NCBI GenBank assembly: GCA_017424085.1
Contig: JAFPBP010000215.1
Coordinates: 1-11,869 of the forward strand
DNA: 11,869 bases
Source of the DNA: Clostridia bacterium
Lineage (GTDB): Bacteria; Bacillota; Clostridia; Oscillospirales; UBA644
Direction: 5' to 3'
Shown: positions 5,179-11,869 of the stretch, one piece after another
Position numbering within the stretch: position 1 is the stretch's first letter
How the letters are laid out: each line of letters begins with the position of its first letter
The notes under the pieces: model-generated
What the model was told of the DNA's origin: nothing
The model's database searches: none
Seen by the model: only the letters and a program-made list of their open reading frames with translations
Translations under genes and position numbers: made by a program

Positions 5179-5186
5179 AAGGGTGA
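5179..5186 (+). promoter_or_regulatory. Ribosome binding site that fixes the pheS start
   Basis: AAGGGTGA lies 7 nt before the ATG at 5194. A TTG seven codons further upstream (5173) is in frame but precedes this site and has no Shine-Dalgarno of its own. Confidence 0.7.
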
Positions 5187-5193
5187 ATCGCAA

Positions 5194-6213
5194 ATGAAAG
5201 AACAACTTTACGAAGTCAAACAACGTGCCCGTGAGGCCCTGGATCTGGCAACCACCTCGGAAGAGCTGGAAGCAGTCCGCGTCCGTTTCGCGGGAAAAAA
5301 GGGTGAGCTGACCGCTCTGCTGTCGCAGATGGGCAAGCTTTCCCCCGATCAGAGACCCATCATCGGTCAGATCGCAAACGAGGTCCGTACTTATATCGAC
5401 GCAGGCATCCGTGAGAAAAAAGCGGTGCTGGAGCGCGCCGAGCTGAACCGCCGTCTGGAAAAAGAGGCGCTGGACGTGACCCTGCCCGGCAAGGCACGCA
5501 CCATCGGCAAGCAGCATCCCCTCAACATCGTTCTGGACGAGGTGAAGGACGCCTTCATCAGCATGGGCTTTTCCATCGCCGCAGGTCCCGAGGTGGAGTA
5601 CGACTACTACAACTTTGAAGCTCTGAACATTCCCAAGGATCATCCTGCCCGCGACACGCAGGATACCTTCTACTTCTCCCCCGAAATGCTTCTGAGAACC
5701 CAGACCTCCTCGGTTCAGATCCGCGTCATGGAGAAGACTCAGCCTCCCATCCGCGTTCTGTCCCCCGGTCGCGTGTTCCGCATCGACGAGGTGGACGCAA
5801 CCCACTCCCCCATCTTCCATCAGATCGAGGGTCTCGTAGTGGATAAGGGCATCACCATGGCGCATCTGAAGGGATCCCTGGAGCTGATCTCCAAGAAGCT
5901 GTTCGGACCCGAGACCAAGACCCGCATCCGTCCCGACTTCTTCCCCTTCACCGAGCCCTCGGCGGAGATCTCCATCTCCTGCTTCAAGTGCGGCGGCGAG
6001 GGCTGTAAGTTCTGCAAGAACGAGGGCTGGATCGAGATCGGCGGAGCAGGCATGGTCAATCCCAAGGTTCTGGCTCATTGCGGCATCGACCCCGAGGTCT
6101 ATTCGGGCTTTGCCTTCGGCATGGGTCTGGAGCGTCTGGTGCTGGGGCGCTACGGAATCGACGATATCCGTATGCTCTACGACAACGACGTCCGTTTCCT
6201 GAACATGTTTTGA
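5194..6213 (+). CDS. pheS: Phenylalanine-tRNA ligase alpha subunit
   Basis: A 339-residue catalytic subunit of the (alpha-beta)2 enzyme that charges tRNA-Phe. The N-terminal coiled-coil arm spans residues ~1-90. The class II core follows: motif 2 around SPGRVFRIDEVDATHSPIFH and motif 3 GFAFGMGLERLVLGRYG near the end, with Ala307 in the Phe pocket (FAFGMG). A Cys4 cluster (CFKCGGEGCKFC) sits between them, as in many bacterial PheS. The conserved GCGMV loop reads GAGMV here, a small change. The ATG at 5194 is chosen over an upstream TTG because of AAGGGTGA spacing. It is the first gene of the long plus-strand operon. pheT follows after 25 nt. The leader is too short to hold a T-box, a common control element for this operon in Bacillota. 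Confidence 0.98.
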   Translation: MKEQLYEVKQRAREALDLATTSEELEAVRVRFAGKKGELTALLSQMGKLSPDQRPIIGQIANEVRTYIDAGIREKKAVLERAELNRRLEKEALDVTLPGKARTIGKQHPLNIVLDEVKDAFISMGFSIAAGPEVEYDYYNFEALNIPKDHPARDTQDTFYFSPEMLLRTQTSSVQIRVMEKTQPPIRVLSPGRVFRIDEVDATHSPIFHQIEGLVVDKGITMAHLKGSLELISKKLFGPETKTRIRPDFFPFTEPSAEISISCFKCGGEGCKFCKNEGWIEIGGAGMVNPKVLAHCGIDPEVYSGFAFGMGLERLVLGRYGIDDIRMLYDNDVRFLNMF

Positions 6214-6238
6214 TTGAGCGGACGAAAGGAGAATTGAA

Positions 6239-8623
6239 ATGAACGTATCGTATCGCTGGTTGAAAGAATATACCCCCGTGGACGCGGCGGACAAGGTCGT
6301 TGCCCACGAGTTGAATATGACGGGAACCGAGATCAAGGGCTTCCGTCGCATGGATGAAGGCATTTCCAACGTAGTGGTTGGCAAGATCCTTTCCATCGAA
6401 CAGCACCCCAACGCCGATAAGCTGGTGGTCTGCATGGTAGACGTGGGACAGAGCGAGCCCACCCAGATCGTCACGGGTGCAAAGAACATGAAGGAAGGGG
6501 ATCTGGTTCCCGTAGCCCTTCATAAATCCACCCTGCCCGGCGGGGTCAAGATCGAACGGGGCAAGCTGAGAGGCGTGGTCTCCAACGGCATGTTCTGCGG
6601 CGTGGAAGAGCTGGGGCTCACCGTCAACGATTACCCCGACGCTATCTCCGACGGTCTTCTGATCCTGAAGGAAGGGGTCGTGGGACGGGATATCCGCGAG
6701 CAGCTGGGCATCGACGACACGGTCTTCGAAGCTGACATCATGACCAACCGTCCCGACTGTCTGTCCATGATCGGCGTTGCCCGTGAAGCGGCAGGCACCT
6801 TCCGTCTCCCCCTCACGGTGAACAAGCCCGTGGTCAAGGGCGAGGGCGAATCGGCGGAAAAATATCTGAAGGTTACCATCAAGGATAAGGACCTGTGCCC
6901 CCGTTATTCGGCACGCATCGTCACCGACGTGACCATTGCCCCCTCTCCCATGTGGATGGTGGAGCGCCTGCGCGCCTGCGGGATCCGTTCCATCAACAAT
7001 ATCGTTGACATTACCAACTACGTCATGATGGAATACGGTCAGCCCATGCACGCCTTCGACTACGCCTGCCTGGACGGCGGACACATCACCGTCCGCAGAG
7101 CCAACGACGGAGAGATCATGAAGACCCTGGACGATCAGGACCGTGCGCTGGACGGGGAAATGCTGGTCATCGCCGACGATAAGAAGCCCGTTGCCGTGGC
7201 AGGAGTCATGGGCGGCGCCAACAGCGAGATCACCGACGAGACCAAGACCGTGGTCTTTGAATCCGCAAACTTCTTCGGCGCATCCATCCGTCACACCGCA
7301 AAGAAGCTGGGCATGCGCACCGAGGCTTCTGCGCACTTTGAAAAGAACATTGATCCCCAAATGACCCTGGAAGCGCTGGATCGCGCCTGCCAGCTGGTGG
7401 AAGAGCTGGGCGCAGGCAAGGTCTCCCCCGACGTGATCGACGAGGACTACAGCGACAAAACCAAGCGCACCATCCCTCTGTCCGCCGATTGGATTCGTCA
7501 CTACATCAACGTTTCCATCTCCGACGAGGAGATGAAGGCGCTGCTGGAGCGGGTCGGCTTTGAGGTCGATCTGACCGACGGCACCGTTACCGTGCCCTCC
7601 TTCCGCTCCGACGTGGAGAACAAATACGATCTCTCCGAGGAGGTCGCCCGCTTCTACGGATACGACAACATCCCCTCCTTCTCATTCTCCGCCGACGTGA
7701 AATCGGGCGGACTGACCGAGGAGCAGATCTTCGAGCGGGATCTTCGCATCGGGCTTCGTGCGGTGGGCTTCAGCGAGATCGAGACCTACTCCTTCGTCTC
7801 CCCCAAGGGCTTCGACAAGATCCTCCTTCCCGAGGACAGCGCAAAGCGCAATTGTCTGAAGATCAAGAATCCTCTGGGAGAGGATACCTCGGTCATGCGG
7901 ACCACCTCCCTGCCCTCTATGCTGGAGGTTCTGGCTTCCAACTACAACAACCGCATTCCCTCGGCACATCTTTACGAGGTTGCAACCGTATACATCAAGG
8001 ATGAGGACGAAACCAAGCTGCCCGCAGAGCCCAAGGTCGTGACCATCGGCGCTTACGGCGACGGGATCGACTTCTACGATCTGAAGGGTCGCATCGAGGA
8101 GATGCTGGCGGCGTTGAACGTTGCCAATATCTCGGTTCGTCCCTGCAAGACCAACCCCTCCTATCATCCCGGCAGAACCGCGGAGCTTTCCGTGGACGGC
8201 AGGGTGATCGGCGTATTCGGTCAGCTGCATCCGATGACGGTGAAGAATTTCGAGCTGGCAGGCGAGGTTTACGCGGCAGAGCTGTCTCTGGCAGACCTCT
8301 TCGCAGTTTCGGGCAATACCAAGGGATACGCCCCCCTGCCCAAGTTCCCCGCAGTCACCCGTGACCTTGCGCTGGTCTGCGACGAAGCCGTCCTGTCGGG
8401 CGACATCGAAGCCAAGATCCGCACCCTTGCGGGAGACGTTCTGGAAGACGTTCGCGCCTTCGACGTCTATCGCAGCGCCGCTCTGGGCGAGGGCAAGAAG
8501 AGCATTGCCTACGCGCTGACCCTGAGAGATGCGGAAAAGACCCTGCAGGATTCCGACATCGATCCCGTTATTTCCGCCATCCTTACGGGGCTGGAGGCAG
8601 ACGGCATCACGCTGAGAAAGTAA
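6239..8623 (+). CDS. pheT: Phenylalanine-tRNA ligase beta subunit
   Basis: A 794-residue protein, the usual bacterial length. Domains in order: N-terminal EMAP-like tRNA-binding domain at residues ~40-150 (VVGKILSIEQHPNADKL, then GVVSNGMFCGVEELG); the B3/B4 editing domain at ~210-390, which hydrolyses mischarged Tyr-tRNA-Phe; the B5 DNA-binding-like domain at ~405-475; the inactive class II core at ~490-680; and the C-terminal FDX-ACB anticodon-binding domain at ~700-794 (PLPKFPAVTRDLALV). A clean AAAGGAG (6225-6231) lies 7 nt before the ATG. It is complete, with no frameshift. It pairs with pheS, and ireB follows after 44 nt without a terminator, so the downstream genes are probably co-transcribed with it. 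Confidence 0.98.
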   Translation: MNVSYRWLKEYTPVDAADKVVAHELNMTGTEIKGFRRMDEGISNVVVGKILSIEQHPNADKLVVCMVDVGQSEPTQIVTGAKNMKEGDLVPVALHKSTLPGGVKIERGKLRGVVSNGMFCGVEELGLTVNDYPDAISDGLLILKEGVVGRDIREQLGIDDTVFEADIMTNRPDCLSMIGVAREAAGTFRLPLTVNKPVVKGEGESAEKYLKVTIKDKDLCPRYSARIVTDVTIAPSPMWMVERLRACGIRSINNIVDITNYVMMEYGQPMHAFDYACLDGGHITVRRANDGEIMKTLDDQDRALDGEMLVIADDKKPVAVAGVMGGANSEITDETKTVVFESANFFGASIRHTAKKLGMRTEASAHFEKNIDPQMTLEALDRACQLVEELGAGKVSPDVIDEDYSDKTKRTIPLSADWIRHYINVSISDEEMKALLERVGFEVDLTDGTVTVPSFRSDVENKYDLSEEVARFYGYDNIPSFSFSADVKSGGLTEEQIFERDLRIGLRAVGFSEIETYSFVSPKGFDKILLPEDSAKRNCLKIKNPLGEDTSVMRTTSLPSMLEVLASNYNNRIPSAHLYEVATVYIKDEDETKLPAEPKVVTIGAYGDGIDFYDLKGRIEEMLAALNVANISVRPCKTNPSYHPGRTAELSVDGRVIGVFGQLHPMTVKNFELAGEVYAAELSLADLFAVSGNTKGYAPLPKFPAVTRDLALVCDEAVLSGDIEAKIRTLAGDVLEDVRAFDVYRSAALGEGKKSIAYALTLRDAEKTLQDSDIDPVISAILTGLEADGITLRK

Positions 8624-8667
8624 TCAACAAGCCATAAAATACAAAATCACGAAAGGCGGTAAAAATC

Positions 8668-8919
8668 ATGGCGGACCACAATACCATAAAATTCTCCCTG
8701 AGAAACCCCAAAGACGATGAGATGAAGCGGATCCTGTCCGAGGTCTACAATGCGTTGGTGGAAAAGGGATACGATCCTCTGAACCAGATCGTGGGATACC
8801 TTCTCTCCGAAGACCCCACCTATATCACAAGCCACAACGGGGCGCGTTCCCTGATCCGTAAGGTTGACCGCGACGAGCTGCTTCATCAACTGGTGAAGTC
8901 TTACCTCGGCATTCGTTAA
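8668..8919 (+). CDS. ireB: IreB family regulatory phosphoprotein (UPF0297/DUF965)
   Basis: An 83-residue soluble protein with the family signature NQIVGYLLSEDPTYITSHNGARSLIRKVDRDELLHQLVKSYL over residues ~35-80. In Enterococcus faecalis, IreB is phosphorylated by the PASTA Ser/Thr kinase IreK and dampens cephalosporin resistance; the family is nearly universal in Bacillota. The E. faecalis phosphosites are two N-terminal threonines; here only Thr6 is present in the N-terminal strand (MADHNTIKFSL). The usual neighbours are alaS and ruvX, but here it sits between pheT and a small membrane protein. AAAGGCGG (8652-8659) precedes the ATG. No kinase or PP2C phosphatase gene is in the window. Confidence 0.93.
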   Translation: MADHNTIKFSLRNPKDDEMKRILSEVYNALVEKGYDPLNQIVGYLLSEDPTYITSHNGARSLIRKVDRDELLHQLVKSYLGIR

Positions 8920-8938
8920 TTCTACGGAGGCAAACCAA

Positions 8939-9466
8939 ATGGATCTTTATACCGAACAGCTGTACCGCAAGCGCAAAACGCCCCTGGAGTTTCTGCTCCA
9001 GACGCTGATCTTCGTGGGATGCGTGGTGGGATCGGTGCTGATCATCATGATCTTCTCGGCTCTGTCCAAGAACTTCGGGTTCATGGCAGGGACCTTGATC
9101 GTAGCGATTCTGGCGTATTTTTCCTTCAAGGATCAATGGTTCCAGCGCTTTGACCGCGAGTATGAATACCTCTATTTCAACGGTGACGTGGATATCGACC
9201 GCATTACCGCAAAATCCACCCGCAAGCGCATTCTTTCGGTGCGTGCGGCGGACGTTTTGCGCTTCGGCACCTATCGCGAATCGATCAAAACAAACGTCCC
9301 CTTCGACAAGATCATCGACGTGACCTCGGGCTTTGAGACCGAAAACACCATCTGTTTCATGACCCTGCGGCACAAGGAGCACGGAAACGTGCTTCTGATC
9401 TTCGAGCCCAAGAAAGAAATTCTCGACGACCTGAAGCGGCGGGTGCAAGTGCCCTTTGAAGCCTAA
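8939..9466 (+). CDS. Small two-helix membrane protein, DUF6106-like
   Basis: A 175-residue protein of unknown function. Two hydrophobic segments at residues ~19-42 and ~46-63 form a probable membrane hairpin with a short loop. The basic N-terminus (YRKRKTP) suggests that both ends face the cytoplasm. The remaining ~110 residues are a soluble beta-rich domain with YEYLYFNGDVDIDRITAKSTRKRIL, a pattern I associate with the DUF6106 family of Clostridia, and a possible PH-like fold. GGAGG (8926-8930) lies 8 nt before the ATG. It follows ireB by 19 nt, and the NAD(P)HX repair gene starts 26 nt after it. No catalytic motif is visible. A role in envelope signalling together with IreB is conceivable, but is inferred from position only. 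Confidence 0.75.
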   Translation: MDLYTEQLYRKRKTPLEFLLQTLIFVGCVVGSVLIIMIFSALSKNFGFMAGTLIVAILAYFSFKDQWFQRFDREYEYLYFNGDVDIDRITAKSTRKRILSVRAADVLRFGTYRESIKTNVPFDKIIDVTSGFETENTICFMTLRHKEHGNVLLIFEPKKEILDDLKRRVQVPFEA

Positions 9467-9492
9467 GGTCCACGGAAAGGATTGCATTTTAT

Positions 9493-10965
9493 ATGAAATC
9501 CGCATATACCGCCCGTCAGATGCACGACGCGGATCTGTATTGCGAGCAAAAACTGAATCTGCCCTCGTTGACGCTGATGAGCAAGGCGGCGCTCGCCCTG
9601 TCCAAGGTCTGCGGCAAGGCGATCACGCCCTCCGATCGGATCCTGTTCCTGTGCGGAAAGGGAAACAACGCAGGGGACGGCTTTGCAGCCGCCCGACTGA
9701 TGACCGAAATGGGCTATTCGGTTTCGGTAGCGCTGCTGTGCGGGATGAAATTCTCTCCCGACGCGGCGGTCATGTTCCGTACGGTTCCCGAGGAGATCAT
9801 TCTGGAAACCGAAGAAGAGATCTTATCCGCCATTGACGGGACGAAGCTGGTCGTGGACTGTGTCTACGGCACGGGCTTCCGAGGAGAATTGCCGTTGGAG
9901 GTCAAAAGGATCTTCGACGCGGTGCGCGGCAAGCGCATCATCGCCTGCGACAGTCCCTCGGGCATCGGATGCGACGACGGACGGGTCAGCGACGGCGCTC
10001 TTTGCGCCTCCACCACCGTCACCTTCGCCGCCTACAAGCCCTGCTTTTTCTTATATCCCGGCAAGGATTTCTGCGGCACGGTCATTCCCGTTGACATCGG
10101 AATGCCCCCGCAGGCGTTGGCGCATCAGCGCCCCTGCATTGACCTGCCCGACGCGGAATACATCAAATCCATCATGCGCCACCGTCCCGAAAACTCCCAC
10201 AAGGGAACCTTCGGAACCCTTTTGACCGTCTGCGGATCGAAGGACATGACAGGAGCCGCCGTGCTATCTGCCCAAGGCGCCCTTCGGTGCGGCGTGGGAT
10301 TGGTTACCATGGCTCTGCCCCGCAAGGTCATTCCCGTGATTCAAGCGCGGATCAGCGAGCCCGTATTCACCGAGCGAAAGGGCACGGTGAAGGCGCATGC
10401 AGTGCTGGCGGGTTGCGGCATGGGCAAGGATCTGAAATCCTTACAATTTGCATTCAACCAAGGGAAATCCATGGTCCTCGACGCAGATGCGTTGAATCTG
10501 ATCGCGGAAAAACCCGAGTTATTATCGGACTTTTTGCAGACCTACCCCAATGCGGAGGTGGTGGTAACCCCCCATCCCGCAGAATTCGCCCGTCTGCTTC
10601 GCACGTCGGTCTCCCGCGTGGAGAGCGACCGTCTGGGGGCGGTTCAAAAGTTTTTGACCGCATACCCCGTAACCGTGGTTCTGAAGGGGCATCACACCAT
10701 CGTGGCATCCCGCGAGAAGACCTTCATCAATCTGAACGGAAACACGGGGCTTTCCAAGGGCGGAAGCGGAGACGTTCTGTCGGGCATGATCGCATCATTT
10801 TTGGCGCAGGGATACCCCGCGCAGGATGCGGCGGTCTGCGGCGTTTATCTGCACGGAGCCGCGGCAGACCTGCTGAAGGAGAGTCTGTCGGAGCACGGCA
10901 TGATCCCCTCCGACCTGCCCGAAGCCGTCGCACGGCTACTGAAGAAATTTGAAACCATTGCCTAA
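9493..10965 (+). CDS. nnr: Bifunctional NAD(P)H-hydrate epimerase / ADP-dependent NAD(P)H-hydrate dehydratase
   Basis: A 490-residue fusion that repairs hydrated NADH and NADPH. The N-terminal YjeF domain (residues ~1-215) interconverts the R and S forms; it shows GKGNNAGDG at 55-63, the CVYGTGFRG catalytic region and CDSPSGI. The usual M-x-N-A-G element near residue 30 is MSKAA here, a mild divergence. The C-terminal ribokinase-like domain (residues ~225-490) is the dehydratase, with HKGTFGTLLTVCGS, VVTPHPAEFARLL, VVLKGHHTIVA and the anion-hole/catalytic GGSGDVLSGMIASFLAQG. Dehydration of the S form uses ADP in bacteria. The start follows AAAGGA at 11-nt spacing. alr begins 18 nt after the stop. 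Linkage of this gene to alr is common in Bacillota, which supports both calls. Confidence 0.96.
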   Translation: MKSAYTARQMHDADLYCEQKLNLPSLTLMSKAALALSKVCGKAITPSDRILFLCGKGNNAGDGFAAARLMTEMGYSVSVALLCGMKFSPDAAVMFRTVPEEIILETEEEILSAIDGTKLVVDCVYGTGFRGELPLEVKRIFDAVRGKRIIACDSPSGIGCDDGRVSDGALCASTTVTFAAYKPCFFLYPGKDFCGTVIPVDIGMPPQALAHQRPCIDLPDAEYIKSIMRHRPENSHKGTFGTLLTVCGSKDMTGAAVLSAQGALRCGVGLVTMALPRKVIPVIQARISEPVFTERKGTVKAHAVLAGCGMGKDLKSLQFAFNQGKSMVLDADALNLIAEKPELLSDFLQTYPNAEVVVTPHPAEFARLLRTSVSRVESDRLGAVQKFLTAYPVTVVLKGHHTIVASREKTFINLNGNTGLSKGGSGDVLSGMIASFLAQGYPAQDAAVCGVYLHGAAADLLKESLSEHGMIPSDLPEAVARLLKKFETIA

Positions 10966-10983
10966 AGGAGCGTCGTAAACACC

Positions 10984-11869
10984 ATGGAGCAATCCAGATA
11001 CCGCACCTATGCGTCGGTGGATCTGTCCGCCATACGGCATAATTTTAATACCATCCGCTCCCTGCTGCGCCCGTCCTGCAAGATCATGTCGGTGATCAAA
11101 GCCGACGGATACGGGCACGGCGCCGTTCCCGCGGCACAGTGTCTTTGGGACAGCGACTATTTCGGCGTTGCCTGCCGAGACGAAGCTATGGCTCTGCGGG
11201 AGCAGGGCATCGAAACGCCCATTCTGATTCTGGGATATACCGATCCGAGAGAGGCGCCTCTTCTGTCGGAGGCGAGCATTACCCAATGCGTCTTCTCGGA
11301 GGAATACGCCCTTGCCCTGCAGGAATCCCTGCGGGACGGACAAACGCTCAAGGTCCATCTGAAGATCGATACGGGCATGAGCCGTCTCGGATTCTATCTG
11401 CACGGAACCGATGAAATCGAAGCAACCGCACAGCAGATCGCCGATCTGATCAAAAAAACTCCCAACCTTCGTTACGAAGGAATTTTTACCCATTTCACCA
11501 CCTCGGAGACCGAGAAAAGCCCCGAAACCGAAGAGCAGTTTTCCCTGTTCTGCGAGCTTCTGAACGATCTGGAAGACCGAGGAGTGACCTTCGACCTTCG
11601 CCATTGTGCCAACAGCGGAGCCACCCTTCTCCACCCTGAGACCCATCTGGATATGGTCCGCCCCGGCATTGCCCTGTACGGCTATACCCCCTTCCCCGAG
11701 GGAGAGCGCTTCGGGCTTCGTCCCGCGCTGGAGCTGAAGGCGTACGTGGCGCAGGTCCATCACATCCGCAAGGGAGATACGGTCAGCTACAACCGCACCT
11801 TCCGCGCCGAGAAGGACATGGACGTGGCAACGGTCTGCATCGGATACGGAGACGGTCTGCATCGGGTGC
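10984..11869 (+). CDS. alr: Alanine racemase, PLP-dependent (3' end cut by window)
   Basis: The first 295 residues of an enzyme that normally has about 370-390. It makes D-alanine for peptidoglycan. The PLP lysine is Lys39 in VIKADGYGHG, followed by DYFGVACRDEAMALR, the KIDTGMSRLGF strand at about residues 122-132, EGIFTHFTTSE, and RPGIALYG with the PLP-phosphate region. CIGYGDGLHR replaces the commoner GYADG. The second catalytic Tyr would lie beyond the window end. The ATG has AAAGGAG (10964-10970) upstream at a long 13-nt spacing; no better start is in frame nearby. It is the last visible gene of the pheS operon. No regulatory site separates it from the NAD(P)HX repair gene. Confidence 0.96.
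   Translation, partial: MEQSRYRTYASVDLSAIRHNFNTIRSLLRPSCKIMSVIKADGYGHGAVPAAQCLWDSDYFGVACRDEAMALREQGIETPILILGYTDPREAPLLSEASITQCVFSEEYALALQESLRDGQTLKVHLKIDTGMSRLGFYLHGTDEIEATAQQIADLIKKTPNLRYEGIFTHFTTSETEKSPETEEQFSLFCELLNDLEDRGVTFDLRHCANSGATLLHPETHLDMVRPGIALYGYTPFPEGERFGLRPALELKAYVAQVHHIRKGDTVSYNRTFRAEKDMDVATVCIGYGDGLHRV

Larger units (their letters stand above)
4828..5193. other. Divergent control region between nudix-lexA and pheST
   Basis: These 366 AT-rich bases hold no convincing gene. From left to right they contain the nudix ribosome binding site, the minus-strand promoter of nudix-lexA with its inverted repeat, a 12-bp tandem duplication, an inverted-repeat cluster around 5049-5077, a 13-nt palindrome at 5077-5089, the plus-strand pheS promoter and a leader of about 50 nt. 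No T-box antiterminator, tRNA or small ORF with a ribosome binding site was found. Confidence 0.7.

Noticed and set aside
5090..5193. T-box riboswitch upstream of pheS
   Set aside because: The leader from the predicted start is only about 50 nt and lacks the T-box sequence, specifier loop and terminator/antiterminator pair.
5170..7501. Very long antisense open frames opposite pheS and pheT (about 439 and 481 codons, minus strand)
   Set aside because: They lie wholly opposite strongly conserved genes, have low-complexity Val/Gly/His/Asp-rich translations and no family motifs. The skewed codon use of the sense genes explains the lack of stops.
10936..11862. 308-codon antisense frame opposite alr
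   Set aside because: The sense strand encodes a clear alanine racemase with PLP lysine and downstream motifs; the antisense product matches nothing recognisable.

Overview
This is an 11.9 kb stretch of bacterial chromosome. Protein similarity and gene order point to an obligately anaerobic Clostridia member (Bacillota). The evidence is a sensory-type [FeFe]-hydrogenase cluster with DRTGG and PHP partners, IreB, a DUF6106-like protein, AAAGGAG-type ribosome binding sites and strong extended -10 promoters. Coding DNA is GC-rich with many CCC, GAC and GAG codons, while the intergenic DNA is AT-rich. This fits uncultured gut lineages such as Oscillospirales or Christensenellales, but the genus cannot be read from the sequence. 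No mobile element, CRISPR array, rRNA or tRNA was seen.

Layout. (1) Positions 1-3422, minus strand: a tight six-gene operon, read from right to left. It encodes a NuoE/HydC-like [2Fe-2S] protein, a DRTGG-domain protein, an anti-sigma-factor-like HATPase, a sensory-type [FeFe]-hydrogenase-like protein, a second DRTGG protein and a PHP phosphoesterase cut off by the window start. Three of the junctions are 4-bp ATGA overlaps. (2) 3423-3679: the promoter and 5' leader hairpin of that operon, and the terminator of lexA. (3) 3680-4827, minus strand: a NUDIX hydrolase (ADP-ribose pyrophosphatase type) followed by lexA. (4) 4828-5193: a divergent control region with one promoter for each direction, a perfect 9-bp inverted repeat centred on the -10 box of the nudix-lexA promoter, a 12-bp tandem duplication and two further inverted repeats. 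(5) 5194-11869, plus strand: pheS, pheT, ireB, a DUF6106-like membrane protein, a bifunctional NAD(P)HX repair enzyme and alr (cut by the window end). These are closely spaced, each with its own ribosome binding site and no terminator between them, so they look like one operon.

How the genes may work together. The left operon looks like a redox or hydrogen-sensing unit. The hydrogenase-like protein keeps all four H-cluster cysteine ligands but has alanine in place of the proton-transfer cysteine. It sits with an ATP-binding switch protein, two small DRTGG proteins and a phosphoesterase. No biochemical role for the whole set is known to me, and it is the best candidate here for an undescribed signalling system. 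The right operon is housekeeping: Phe-tRNA synthesis, cell-wall signalling (IreB), repair of damaged NAD(P)H and D-alanine supply.

The clearest non-coding signals are an identical 13-mer, TATGGTATAATAT, in all three promoters and the inverted repeat over the nudix-lexA promoter.
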